From contig OY987244.1 of assembly GCA_963920765.1 (NCBI GenBank), positions 23,230,358 to 23,294,357 on the forward strand: a stretch of DNA of 64,000 bases, read 5' to 3'. Of the stretch, positions 37,378 to 50,112 are shown one piece after another; position 1 is the first letter of the stretch, and each line of letters begins with the position of its first letter. Both the position numbers and the translations under genes were made by a program. The DNA comes from Ulota crispa. Lineage: Eukaryota > Streptophyta > Bryopsida > Orthotrichales > Orthotrichaceae. The notes under the pieces were generated by a model, which was not told the DNA's origin, made no database searches, and was given only the letters and a program-made list of their open reading frames with translations.

Positions 37378-39502
37378 TTACATGAGCATGTCCAGTATTT
37401 CCTTGATTTCAGAAGGTGACTTCCCATCTTTCATCATACTAGACACAAGAGCAAACTTTCTCTCTTGCTGTCTCTCGTCTCTCTCCTCTTTTCTTCTCGT
37501 CTCTGCCTCCTCTTTCTCCTCTCTCCTTCTAATCTCCGCCTCCTCCCTCTCTGCTTTCCGTTGGCTCTCCTTCTCCTCTCGATCAAATCTCCATCTCATT
37601 AGCTCCAACTCCAACTTCTGCTCCTCGACCTTGCCCATAATTTCTGCCTTGGTGGAAGGACTCTCCTGGATTGTTTGCGCCAAGATATAGCGTGTTTGTG
37701 TTGGCGTTTTGCCATTGCTGAGGGTAGGCGGTTCCTTTCTCTTGTCAGTCTTCACCCTTTTGGCACTAGGCTTGCCAGCCACCACAGACCTTTCCCGTTG
37801 CTTCGAGAGTGAGTCCAGGTCTCCTAGCAAAGGCTCCAATGAGATATTTGGCAAAGGCACAGGCTGCTCTGTCTGAAACACATCATCAAATAACACATCC
37901 GGCACATGCGGCTGAGACAGACTTGGAGGCAAGATAGTTAGCTCAAGCTCAGGATCCTGGAGATCATCTTGATTTGGATCTGAAAGCCGATTGCACGCTT
38001 CCGCGGGCTTGTTGAGGCTCAAAAGAGCATTGAGGTTCGTGTTTGCGCAAGAGCTCTCGAACGAGGCAGCAGCGCTAACATTGGGCCTCTTGCCAACAAG
38101 CGCGTGCATCCGAGCATAATGGGGACATAGCATGTCCAACTTGGCCGCAACTGTATGTATATTCTTTTTTTTGTCACCCTCAGTGACACCAAAGCCAGCC
38201 TCCATGCTCTTGTCATGCGCAGCTTTATACTTGTTGAAGTATGTTCGCCAGCGATCGGCCATGGACTTGTGAAACATGTTATGTTTGCCTTTGCATTTCT
38301 TGTTGATCAGGGCAGCAAGCTCTTTCCACGCTTCTACTTTACGTAGAGGTGCAACCCCAGGTGCGCCCCAAATCTTCGCCTTGTTCGCAGGGTCTTCAAA
38401 ATAGTTGAGCATGATCGCGTACTCCTCCGCTCCAAACTTCGTGATAGCGGGCCGGCTAGGTGTTGATGAAGCGGACATATCTGGGAGCGTTGAAGGTGGG
38501 TGCATTGTCTGTTTGGTGTGTCTGGAAGGTTGGGTCATGGTCAGGGTCAGGGGTTCCAAAGGTTCCAAAGGAGGGTCAAGACCGGAGGTTGTTTCATCAT
38601 CTGCAAGGATACGCTATAAGTCTCAGTACAAGCAGCGTAACCAAAATGCTACTCTAGTTAATTCAAGTAGGACACAAAAACTGATTTTGTCGTATTATTT
38701 TACATAAAAAAAGAGTGATTGTTGAAACTTCGCCACCTCATCAAAACCCTTCCAATGCTTCATTCATGAATATACAAAAGCGTTCAATCTCTGCATTGAA
38801 ATCCAAATATGAAGTATTTCAGCGTAGGAATAGGAGGTCGAAAGGTTAGAATTTCTCTAACTGTTCTTACTGAGCAAGCCACATAAAACTTGAACCATCG
38901 CCTACGGTGTTCAATGCGTCCTTCCTTTATAACAATGAGCAACAGTTCTTACGGTTAACCCTACAGGACCAATAATTCCTGATTTTAAAATGACAGTCTA
39001 CCAATCACGTTATTAAAAACCTGATTTAGATCGTTCTGTATTTTATATCACCAGAATCGGCTAAGAACAGTGCATGCATTTGGTCAAAAATCAATAAAAT
39101 TGCACAAAGATGTAGTCTCCATAAGATCTACTCAAAAATGCTAAAAAAGCATGTGGTTCACAACCAAGTTTCACAGCTACCATAGCCACAGGCTCTTAAC
39201 CCTAAACCGATCTGTTCGCAAGAATCCGACCTAACCAAGATCTGAAATTCGTTCAAAGGTATCTCCACTGAACCAAAAAAGTGGCGCAATACCTAACACC
39301 CTACCTCGACAACATTGCAAGAAACGCTGAAAACGAGAGGCCAAGAGCAAAAGCAAGGGGGGTTTCATGAGGGAGGCGTCAACGGACCTTCAGTTCGGTA
39401 GGTCACATGCGAGGCTGGAGCATCGTGAGAGGGTTTAGCAGCGTCATGACCTTCCTTTCCCTCCAATTCCGCCCTCACATCTCCTGAATCAAGACCAGCC
39501 AT
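37378..39502 (-). CDS. Myb/SANT-like (trihelix-type) DNA-binding protein with coiled coil
   Basis: Two exons on the minus strand, 39502-39388 and 38600-37378, joined in phase 1 (G/AT). They encode 445 residues. The start is ATG 39502; the long second exon has no upstream ATG of its own, which supports the first exon. Residues 93-175 hold a tryptophan-containing SANT/trihelix-like block (KIWGAP, VEAWKELAALINKKCKG, ADRWRTYFNKYKAAHDKS). Residues about 363-424 are a highly charged Glu/Lys/Arg coiled coil (MRWRFDREEKESQRKAEREE and on). The end, FALVSSMMKDGKSPSEIKEI, matches the C-terminal motif I associate with Myb-like proteins carried by PIF/Harbinger transposons and their domesticated relatives. 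Role: DNA binding and self-association, inferred. No transposase lies beside it. Confidence 0.8.
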
Positions 39503-41250
39503 GTCGATCTCGCTCCTTCAACCCTAAACCCTAAACTCGCTCCTTGAACTCCCGCAAACAACGGAAAAGCTGCAGCCAACCCTAAACCAAAAACAGCCAA
39601 AGAAAAAAATTCTGAGGACGCATGTGCATGAGCAGCGCACTAGTGAATTGCAGCGCACTAGTGAATTCACTAATGAGTCACCTAAAATACTTGATGTTTG
39701 AAGCCCCCTAATATGAGAACCTCAATAACTCACAGATGCCAGCTTACCGCCCAAGCCAACACCGGCTCTCTTCCAGCTCCAGCTCATTACTATATAAGCT
39801 TACTACCAAGCACCAGCACCACCAAAGAGAACAAAGTATTTTGTGATGTGCATAAAGTTGCAGACTGTGATAATACAACTACCATGAACAGCCTCAATCT
39901 TCTCAAGCTTCAGCACACAGTACCCTTTAGGATCTCTAATCTCCACTTCTCATTAAATTATTTGTAAGAATTAGGGTAAGTACCCTAAATTCAACAAATA
40001 AACCTATATTCAAATCCTATTATGAAGACTAACGTATCTCTCAAAAGATCGCCCTATACAAGCGAGCGAAACGCGTGTGAGCCTATACTCGACGTTCATC
40101 ACCTCAATTGCAAGCCTCAATTGCAAGCCTCAATTGCAAAGGCAGCGAGTGGAACCCCAAGAATGCACCCAAAAAAAATGCTATGGCTCAAGGAACCAGA
40201 ATATAACTTGATATTCGCAACCCTATCAACCTCAGATTCACGCGTCCCGCCAGAGACAAAAAAGGGAGGCCCAAAAGGTCAGTGAATCCCGAGACCTAGA
40301 AAATCCCGTTACGAAATTTTATCAAAACCTAACAGGTCCAGATAAGTGAGAATCCCTCGGTCATCTCGCATACGTCAAAATATCGCCTCGACGATTTCGA
40401 CCTACCGACAACGTTTAAACCTAAGTTTCGGCTCCGGCATTTCCCGAGCTCCAAACGAGCAAAACTCAACAAAAACGCCGTCGCTCTCCATTCACACATC
40501 CTGGAAACTCCGCCAGACGCACAAAATTTCACAAAGACTTGGAAATCTCTCACAATAACGATGAAACATCACATTCCCGAAGAGATGAACTTCGTCCTAC
40601 CTCGGAAAAATCGGCCTGGAAGGGCGAAACCCTGTTCTTCCCGGATATGGCTCCTCCACACGCAATCTCTCTTCCAAACGGCTCCGAAAAGCTTCCCAAA
40701 ATTTTCGCACGATCTAAGAGGTTTAAAAGTTCACATTTGCATTAAATACAAACCACCTGAATCAAAGCCCTCAGAAACCCCTAACGAACAAACAAAACCT
40801 CGAAAAGCATGTTGCCACAGAACTATTGGGGGAGAGATAGCTAACCTTCGAGCAGCAGACCTTCGAGCAGCCACAACGACAACGACACTTTGTAACTTCT
40901 CTGGGCAGTTCTGGTCTCTAGTTCTTGACTCCGATTCCCAAACGTCACTTCTAGTAGCCTAATTCTCTGTGTCCAAACAACCACAACAACAATTCAAAAC
41001 CCGGCATGTACAAATCTGATCACCAAAAGAGCATCACTACAAAAATTGGTCGCGAACAAACAGAAATAAACGTAGAGAACGAACCTAGTGGTGCTTCTGC
41101 AAGCTGAGAGAAGGAAAGGCTAGAATCTTACGGAAATGAGCGAGAGAAATGCAGAGAAGGAAGGATTGTTATGTTATGGAGAATATCGGAGGAAGCTTAG
41201 GGTTTCCGCATGGAGGGCCTGGGAGAGAAAGAGTGGAATAAAGTGGTCGG
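39503..41250 (-). promoter_or_regulatory. 5' region of the Myb/SANT-like gene
   Basis: GC-richer region, no supported coding sequence. A TTAGGGTTT at about 41197-41205 reads AAACCCTAA on the minus strand (a telo-box-like motif). An acceptor-like CAGCTTGCAG is at about 41094-41103 on the minus strand, so a spliced 5' leader is possible. A 13 bp tandem repeat (CTCAATTGCAAGC, three copies) sits at about 40102-40140, and GCAGCGCACTAGTGAATT is doubled at 39632-39668. Confidence 0.35.
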
Positions 41251-41304
41251 TCTGTCAACTGAAAAAGAAATAAAGCAGAGGAAATGCTGGTAAGTGGTAC
41301 TTAC

Positions 41305-41446
41305 TGACGAGGCTGTGGTCGTGGGGGTTTGTGTGAAAGCCGCGCTGCGAACGCGCTGGAAGCGATCGGTGGGATTCAAGCAAGGCTATGGGGACGCCAT
41401 TGCCATCGACATGCCCATGACTGTGAATGTGCTTAATTGCCGTCAT
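41305..41446 (-). CDS. Possible orphan first exon
   Basis: An ATG at 41446 opens 47 codons (begins MTAIKHIHSHGH) and runs to a strong donor, GTCA/GTAAGT, at 41305. The GC content is higher than the flanks. I could not find a convincing continuing exon: the best acceptor (about 41094) gives only 25 further codons before a stop. It may be an upstream leader exon or a small protein. Unrecognised. Confidence 0.3.
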
Positions 41447-41814
41447 GGCGTACCTGGGTGGCTATCATCCTCGCTGGCTGTGTGTTGCTGTGTGGCTGTG
41501 TCCATTCCGGATAGCTTCGTTGCTAGTGAAATCATAGTTGTTCGTCTGCGCATTTCCAAAGCTAACTGAAGGCCATTTTCACGTAGGTCTGTGATCCGCC
41601 TCTCTGATCTAATCTCACACTCTGTAAGTGCTTAGCCATGCCCCACCGCTCTCTCTGCCTGTAAGCTTACCTAGAGAATCCACCGGCCTTCTCTCTAACG
41701 GCACACTCTGTGCTTGCCCGTTTACCAGACAGGGTCCTGATTCCGCACATTCTTGCATTTATCAGAACTTGTGATTTCCAGTTGTAAGGTAGTCGCTCTG
41801 AAACCTTCACTTTA

Positions 41815-42150
41815 AGGGCTGTTCTGGATTTTCATGGGCTTTTCAAGACATGAAGATTTTCTGCCTAATTTTTTGTCAAAGAGAAATGGATGTTCAATGT
41901 AACCCAATTTTTTTCATATTTTTTGAAGCATTATTGAATTGTTGATGAATTTTCAAAAAAATTTGTAGTAGGCACTTGTTTGTGACCCTATGTTTCCCAC
42001 AGAGCGTCCCCTTGCAGCTTATAAAGAGATCAAGTGAATAGAGGAGTATGATTGGTTCTTGCAATAAAATACACCATTTCTTTTAAGACTAAAAAGGGTC
42101 CATTCAAGAACCATCTCAAATCCATTCTTGGATTGGCTATGGAACGCTTA
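41815..42150. repeat. Dispersed repeat R2, copy 2
   Basis: Reverse-complement relative of 31195-31552. No coding function seen. Confidence 0.55.
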
Positions 42151-43649
42151 AAATGTGAGGGTCGCAATTAGAGCAGACTACCTTAGTGGCATTGCACATC
42201 TATAACTTACAAGTTTATTAATTGTAGATTTCTAAACATCTCTAAACATCTCTAGTTCTCTACTGTATGTTCTCTTATGCTAGAGCCACATTCAAGTTTA
42301 CTGTCTACAAGTCTTTATTGTGTTTTTGGTTTGATTTTCTAATTTGGCCAATGAATTGTTAAATTGACACTTGAGGATGTACAGTACCCTAAAGAAAGAG
42401 TAGACAAGTCCCACCTATAGGATTTAAAGAAGTTTGTACTATAAATAAATTAGTTTTTGGCAAAATAAACATATCATCATGTTTAAAAGTACAAACCTAA
42501 TCACAATGTATGAGTCAAATAACAAAAACTAGTTTTCATAAAGAAATATATATTTTACTAAATTTGGTCATAATCACCCTAACATTGGAATCTCTATAGA
42601 AAAAATTTGAATTCTTTTGGAAATGTTTGTTTGGAACAAAGATGTGCATATGGATGTCTCCTATATATCCATGCAACCAAAGCTCAAAAATTCATCACGA
42701 ATGTTTTTTAATTTATTTTCTTGTAAAACCATGATTTTAACACAAAACAATTTACCAAAAATAAAGTTTTGATTTTTAATAACTGAAATTTGGTATGCTT
42801 GATCATGATTGCACAAAGTTCACATACAAAAATTCTGAGGATAAAATGCCAATTATATTCTTTGTTATACCAACTTTTATGGATGCCATGAGAGGGACTT
42901 ATGTACTCTTTCTTTCGGGTACTGTACAGTAGAGTTGATTTGGAAAACTTGGTTTTATGTTGAGTGTTCAATATAACTCGAGCACAAGCATATGAGTTTC
43001 ATTTAAATGCTTTTAGAGCAATTAGGGTTGTCACCGCATTTCTTGTCTTGTGTGATTGGGCCTTCAAAACTTGTCATAATATCATGTCAGCACATGCTTG
43101 GACAAGTGTTACATGTCGCTCGGAGAAGTGCTATATGTCAAAGTTGTGAATATTTAGCTCATTTGTCCACTAAGGTTAGAGTCATTAGTGAGAGTTGAGT
43201 GAAATCAGATGAAGTTATAGAGAATGTACAATACAGTGGATTGAAGGTTTTATCTTAATTTATAATCACACAAAAACGATTGAAAAAAAATCAAATCTCT
43301 AGTAGTTATTGCAATTTGAAAGCTAATGTGTTTATCAAATCCAATAATATGTTTATTTAGTACTCTATTTCTTTTTATATATTTCAATGAAGGGTCATGC
43401 CTTTGTTGGTTACCATAAAGAGAAGTTAATGAAAAATAGCATGACCAAACTATCTATAGTTAAAAAATCACCCATAAAACACATATAACTTTTAAATAAC
43501 AAATATAATTTCAATAATACATTACATCCCCTTGTAGCCCTTGCAAAACTCTATTTCAAAAATAATTTTTATTGTGATGATTGATCAAAAATCCCAATAG
43601 AACAATCCTGCCCAAAATCCATGTTGTCTCCCATAGGGACAGTGGGCTC
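42151..43649. other. AT-rich intergenic DNA, no gene
   Basis: No supported gene or RNA. Short open frames lack motifs. Confidence 0.5.
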
Positions 43650-45019
43650 TTAACCCCTAAATGTCCTAGGGGGTAAGGGCAAAACATAGATGTATTATAA
43701 AAAAATACTTATGTAACTTTGATGAAGTTTGCTTCAAAAAAAAAAACAAGAATCATGATGTTTAGTAATTATCATATAGTTATGCATTAAAAAAAGTATT
43801 GGATTTTAATTTAATGAATTTAGAAGCATTTACCATTTAATATTCACCAAAATTACAAATTTTATGCATAGATTTTAAAATTTGGTATGATCGGTCAAAA
43901 ATAGACATTCTATCCTAATCTTCAAAAATGCAATCTTTTCAAAGGAGAGAACATCATTAGTTTCCTGAAATAGTAAATTTTACAACACTAGCAAATATTG
44001 AAGTGTTTTTCTTTGAAAAATTATCCTTGATGAAGTTTAACTTGGATTGACATGATTCAAGTTGGGTTGGAAGGTAGATTTTATTTTCTATTACAAAAAA
44101 AAAGTTTTTTAGACAAAGTTTTTTTTTCATCTCAAGCAGCCCGCAAAAAACGGGCAGCGACCAAAAAATGGTCGCTTGAGCGCTTAGGGGTTAAGGGTTA
44201 ACCCCTACTAGCATGAGGGTACTTTTCTTGGTTTAGGATGGCATTCTTGAGGTTTCAAGATTGTCATTGTAGGATCATTATTAAACATTGTAACAAACTC
44301 GCAACCGTAAGATCTTGAACTTTGAGGCTTCTAGATAGTGCTACCAAAAAAACTCTAAAAAAGTCATAATATGTTTGTGATTGAATGTGGATGAGTGTGG
44401 ATTTTTTGGTTTGTTGGAGCTACCCAAAAACTTAATGCAAAACTTTCAATTTTTGGGTACAACATTGGGAAACAAACACTTACAATGATGTAGTATTTGT
44501 TATTATTACTTCAAAACTAATGACTCCCCTTCCATATCCATGATCAAAATTTCACAAATGAGCCTGCAATGCAATTATCAAAAAGCTATCACCTAATCTA
44601 AGGAAGTTTTTTGGCTCCAATTATTAACCATAAATCATTATGAGTAAAAGACAATTCAATATAAGATGGATTACAATTTGTATAAAAGGGGAGCCCTCAT
44701 TGCCCAAAGGGTTGCCCAAGGGAAATCTTGACTTTATTCTCAACTTGTTGCATGTTTTTCCAAATTGGCAACTTATCACAAGCTTTTTAGTGGCACTATC
44801 CATTACACTTTTTGATGTGCAAGAGACATGCTTGCACTTCAGTTTCCACCAAAAATAATTGGAATGTAATATGAAAGACATTAAAATTGAACATTGAAGC
44901 TAATTTCATATCACACCTTCTTCAAAACAAATTTAGAAAAAAATCACATCTTTGTTTATAACAAGATTTCAAAGTTTCTTGAACACGGAAATTTGATGCC
45001 CCAGTCATTTAGGGGTTAA
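43650..45019. mobile_element. Composite of TTAA-bounded elements
   Basis: Four TTAA/CCCC termini occur: TTAACCCCTAAATGTCC at 43650, GCTTAGGGGTTAA ending 44194, TTAACCCCTACTAGC at 44198, and CATTTAGGGGTTAA ending 45019. The outermost pair share CCCCTAAATG, so it may be one 1.37 kb element. It can equally be read as two adjacent elements of 545 and 822 bp. A GC-rich pair of hairpins (GCCCGCAAAAAACGGGC and GCGACCAAAAAATGGTCGC) lies just inside the 44194 end. Non-coding. Confidence 0.6.
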
Positions 45020-45459
45020 GCTGGCTTATTCCAGACGGTTTTCACATAGAATTGCCTTCTACGGAGTTTCGTGATGAAATCTATGTAAGGAAGACTAGAC
45101 GGTGTTCCTAATTCCCATACAAGAGAATTTACTTGCAGGAAAAGCTAATACTCCTTTTTATTAAAGTGCTCAAAGTCTCCTTACTACCGGAGGTTTACTA
45201 AGTTCCTTGGGGCATCTGAGGCCATTCAGTGCAAGCTACTTTATTGTTTGATTCTCTTTCAAAATTAGTGACCAACCACCATACTGAATTTGGTGTAAGT
45301 TATGGCCAATCATAATGTCAAACACAATCTAAAGATCTTTCCATCTGGCTCCGTTGATGCAGCAAAAATATGATAAGAAAAATAAACAATGCCCATAAAG
45401 TATCATTTGGTTTTAGAGGCAAAAAGGTTTCACCATCCAGGAGCGAAGCCAACAACAAT

Positions 45460-45779
45460 TAAGGTAGGAGCACCCATAAACGTCAAACTAAGGGTTTTGA
45501 ATATGATGATTATTAATAAATAACTAGCAAATTAAAGGATCCTATTAGGAGTAGAAAAAAAAAAAGAGTTTGCATTTTCAAATGTATTATTTAGATATTA
45601 TGAGAATAAGCTATGAATTTTAAAAAGCAAATTACCATTGCACCCATAACCACTTTTAAGAATTCATGTTCACATGTTGTACATTCTTGTCATTCCATCT
45701 ATTCATTTTCATAGATTTTTCAAGATTTTAAAAGTGACGGTTATGGGGACATTGACGCTTATGGGTGCTCTTATCTTAA
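45460..45779. mobile_element. TIR element, TAAGGTAGG family, copy 2
   Basis: 320 bp, ends TAAGGTAGGAGCACCCATAA and a slightly changed inverse (TTATGGGTGCTCTTATCTTA). Reverse-complement match of 1143-1460 along the whole length. Confidence 0.8.
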
Positions 45780-47480
45780 TGGGGAAAACTAGCATCTAGT
45801 GAATCGTTAGCGGGTTAAATGGAAAAAAATGGATGAATTTTATTTTCAAAACAAGAAGTATAGTTATGTATAATAAACATAGACAGTGTCTGGTGCAAGC
45901 TAGTGAAAATTTGGTTGAAAGTGGGAATTGCCCAATTCAAGAATTTCCCCTAATACTAGTCAACAACTATATCCCACCAAAATTTAATGTGGGCGTAAAA
46001 CTTGTGCTATTGTTTTTATCTACAACAAAGACAATTATTATGTAAAGCATGAATAATTGAGAGCATATTTTTATCTAAAAGCGGCTTTAATAAACTTTGT
46101 TGATAAATAGATACTCTTTGGAATGTGTCTAACAATCAATACTAAGTTACACAATGACACTAGAAATAAGGTTGAGAGGTTTGGAAAACTTATCAATAGA
46201 ATTTGACTTCTTTTCAGTAATGGATACATTGTTCAAAGTCTAATTTTGGATTTTTCCCCTAATGAGAGTTAATCATACCAAATTCTTATAAACCCTAAGA
46301 AATAGAAGCTCCCACATTTCAAGAATTGCTCTTTGATCATGTTTTATTCACAATTTTTGATGTGACCCATGTCATGTGGTCATCATTTGATATTCTTTGA
46401 GACATGTTCAATGTCAAAAAAAAACTCACTGATTATTTTTATGGAAGTCTTCTATCAAGAAATGAAGCATCTTCTTAAAACACTCATGTAGTCTTGGGGA
46501 GATCACTTAGTGTATCTATAACCAACCAAGGGAGTTAAGCAATTTTTTGTCCCCCTATTTACTTTTAAATGAATTCTAATCTCAACTTATAATTTTGAGC
46601 ATTGTTCAATCATGACTCTAGGATTTTATTGCCAAAATTTTCAATCCAAATAATTTATTAAATGATTTCTAGAGAAAGTTGAAAAACAAACTAAAATGGC
46701 ATGTTTTTCAACTCAAATAATTATAAAGAACACATTTAGATGACCATTGCATTGATATTCAAGATTTATAAACTTTCAATAGAGCCTCATTTTGAGAACT
46801 TTTTGTGTATTTTTTAAACAATTTTTTCTTATATAAGATAGGGGTGTGAAAGTTATTTTCAGCTCTATAGTGTTATTTTACTTCAAAATTTTGTAACTAA
46901 TCATAAATTACAAATAAAATTTTCATTAATTCAAAATGTAAGTTCCAAAGTAGAAGAACCTACTCATATTTTTTTTTCTTTTTCTTCTATTTAAGTTTTA
47001 GAACATAAGATAGGCGGTCCAAAATCTTAATGCATATGGTTTTTAATAGACCCTGTAAGTGATCTCCCCAAGCATGTAGTATTGTGACATAAAAAATGTT
47101 CTCACTTTCAAGAACATTCATGCAGTAACTAATATTAAGTTTATATAGAGATGGCATACTAGGGACTAGTAGGCACTAACCCCTAAAAGTGCATGCATCC
47201 ACTAGGTGAACAATGAATGTTTTTCATCACCTACAACATGAGTTTGTATAAAATGGATGAGGTACATCCACATATGTTTAAACTTATTTGGGGCTTATTT
47301 ATGAGCTATATGATTGCTTTAAACCCGTTTGATAAAAAATGGTGCTTCATATGTTTTGTGCCATGCATTGATTCAATGTAAAGATTGAAGAAAAATAAAA
47401 CCTAAAGAAGCAAAGATCTTATTTCTCAAATCGTCTAGCTTCAAAATTTGCATACATACATGCTTCAATCCCTTGCTACT
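45780..47480. other. AT-rich intergenic DNA, no gene
   Basis: No gene supported over 1.7 kb. Confidence 0.5.
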
Positions 47481-47938
47481 TTAGGGTGCATTCACACAAA
47501 GGGTGGTGAAAACATGAGGTATGAATCATAATATTGCAAGCCTGAAGACGATTAAAAAACAATCATGTCATGATATGTACAATCACTCACCCCCAACCCC
47601 ACATAGTTGAGAGCTTGTTTAGACAAAACAAAGAACAATGACTCATAGGTAAGCATGGAACAAAAACAAATAGACCTCACCCCTTCTGTGGGATTTAAAT
47701 ACCCTCATTATTACTATTACCGTCCAACATTTGAATAATCAGAAGATTATAATCCTGTAAGAGCGAATTATAACCCTCACAAGTTTAAGACCTACCATGT
47801 CCTCCATGTTTGCCATGTCTCATGCCACATGCAATGATGGGTCAAAATTAGATTCCGTGATAAGAACACTAAAGAAGAGTTTGAAATCTCAACCTCAAGA
47901 GTTTTCATATTTCTGATTTGGTGTGAATGCACCATTAG
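47481..47938. mobile_element. Harbinger-like TIR element with TTA flanks
   Basis: About 458 bp including flanks. Left TTA then GGGTGCATTCACACAAAG; right TTTGGTGTGAATGCACCA then TTA. The direct TTA on both sides fits a 3 bp target duplication. No coding sequence. Same termination logic as 26784-26912 but a different family. Confidence 0.7.
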
Positions 47939-48007
47939 GGGATAGACCATTCGCACCCACACACGCACACACAATAATTGGATGATGAATGTTCAAGGCT
48001 CCTGAAA

Positions 48008-48273
48008 ATGTTCTCTTCACCCAGCCTGAGCGTGTCAAATAATGGCTTTTGAAATCACTATTCATTTAGAATTTAGTGAGCTCTATCTTCTACTCTACTC
48101 AACAAATAGTCAATTGACTCTTTGTGGGGCCAATTAACTATTTGTGGGGCTAATTGACTCTTTGTGGAGCATGCTTGAAGAACAAGGGTGGGGGATGAAA
48201 TTTTTGAGGGCTCTCCAAAAGTAGATGAAAACACTTGGCAAGTCATAGGTTGCATGCAAGGGTGCGGATGCTC
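48008..48273. mobile_element. Possible TIR remnant, GCATCTCCACC type
   Basis: The left CTCTTCACCC and right GGGTGCGGATGCTCTT pair weakly as inverted ends. It abuts the TTAA element at 48274. Low support. Confidence 0.3.
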
Positions 48274-49200
48274 TTAACCCCTAAAGGACCATTGTCCCTT
48301 CAAAGGACAAGTTGGACTTCAGGCATGTACCTATAGCTAAACTATTTTGTGTGATTTTCTGAAACTTTTATTGAAGGTGGAGAATTCAAAGATCTGTGTG
48401 GGCATCTATTTTTTCTTCATTTTGACATTTGATGAAGAAATTATGCATGAATTTATGAAAATTTGGGGAGGACTACTCGTCCAAGTTGCCCAAAAACTTC
48501 TTTAAAATTAAATTTTTTTAAAATAAAAATTTGAAATTTGTTCTTTAGATTTTTTATATGTGAGGAAATTTTAATCATTCAAATTCAATCAATGAGATGA
48601 AAGTTATGAGGAGTTTTTGTTTGCAGGCAGTTAAAGATTCTCTACTCTAAAATTAATTTTGAAGTCCTTTGTTTTACTCAGTTTTCAATATTTTGAAAAA
48701 AAAATTAAAGCAAAGGAAGTAGACTATCTATTACAACATTACAACCATTGGGATTTGCATTTTTCATTTCAATAATTGAATTCTTAATTATTTAGTGTTT
48801 TGACTCATTCTCTACTTCTTTTTACTTACTATTTTTTCCCATGTGTTGTATAGTTCCAATTGATTTGAGAATTCTCCCACACATGTACCTCACTTGATTT
48901 CCTATATGGAAAATTTAAAAAGCAATTTTGGGTAGAGCAATTTTTTTGTTATAAGTGTGGTCAAAGGCTTTTGATAATTTTGGGCAGCATGGATTTTTTT
49001 GTCCACTTTAGATGTAAATATCTCAATCCTCTCCATTTGGAACGAGCTCATTTTCTTAAAATTACCTCTTTTAGTCTAGGGCAAGATCCTATGGTTGGAT
49101 TTCCCAAAAACAAAACATAAAACCCCTTTTTACCAAACCTCATAAAACTGGCAATTTTAGTGATTTTCACGGAAAAAGGGCTTGGTCCTTTTGGGGTTAA
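48274..49200. mobile_element. TTAA-bounded element (piggyBac-like), copy 3
   Basis: 927 bp. Ends TTAACCCCTAAAGGACCATT and GGTCCTTTTGGGGTTAA. Internal sequence closely follows copy 2, including the 'gatgaaagttatgaggagt' block. No transposase. Confidence 0.8.
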
Positions 49201-49245
49201 GGGATTGATGGGTGATAGAAATGATGGAAAGTATGTTTGTTGGTC

Positions 49246-50010
49246 AGCACTAACATTCTTTAACTCCTGAACACTCAAGTGGACCAAAAGTGTCCTCACA
49301 TGATTTTAGAGGCTTGTTTGAGGCATTGGGTTTAATTTTTTGGTCTTGCTTTAAACAACAATTATGAAGGCATTCAAGTGGTATATGCAAGTGGAATAAT
49401 GATGAGGCAAGCCAAATGTTGTAAAAATATCTCAAGAGCCGTGATTGGGTGAAACTCCATAAGGGATGTGGTGGCAAGCAATGTCTTACATGCTGCAACT
49501 AGTCAATACCCTTTGCAAGCTTCCTTGTGTGTGCTTTGTGGTAGCAAGAAACTTGCTGGCAAGAGTTCAAGCATGTTTTAGAACCTTGTTGTGGCAACCC
49601 TCACCAATTGTGCCAGTCATTGTTATCTGCGCAATAGCAATTTGAAGTCCTTAATGTACAAAGAAGTACAATCTTCAGCAATTTGCAAGTGTATGCATTC
49701 ACATCTAATATTGTTGCTCACCAAAATTGAGATGAATTAGGGGCTTATAGAATTTTGTAAAAATCAATAAATAGCAACTACTTGTCAAAAAATGAGATTT
49801 TATCATGATATGTTGTTTGATCAAGTCTTATAATCACCCATCCCACAATCAACTGTTTCCAAAATTTGGAAGCTATTGTCTATGTAGATGTTCTCCTCTT
49901 TTCAAAGGTCACTTTTTGTGAATCATCCAATTGACTAAGATACAATGCATTGAAGTTGTAGGCCTCCCAAAACCATGATTTTAGTGAAATGGCATAGGCC
50001 CTCAGGAATT
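49246..50010. repeat. Dispersed repeat R1, copy 2
   Basis: Diverged reverse-complement copy of 2200-2985. Lies between two TTAA elements. Confidence 0.6.
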
Positions 50011-50112
50011 AAACTAGCTAAATTTTGAAAGGATTGCTAACAAAATTTTCATGCAGCTAAAAAATGTAAACCAAGTGTTAAATCTGAAAGTTTTAGCTTT
50101 TTAGTAGTGATT

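Noticed and set aside
40022..40962. Plus-strand open frames of up to 133 codons
   Set aside because: No motifs or matching exons; composition suggests the spliced leader or promoter of the minus-strand Myb/SANT-like gene.
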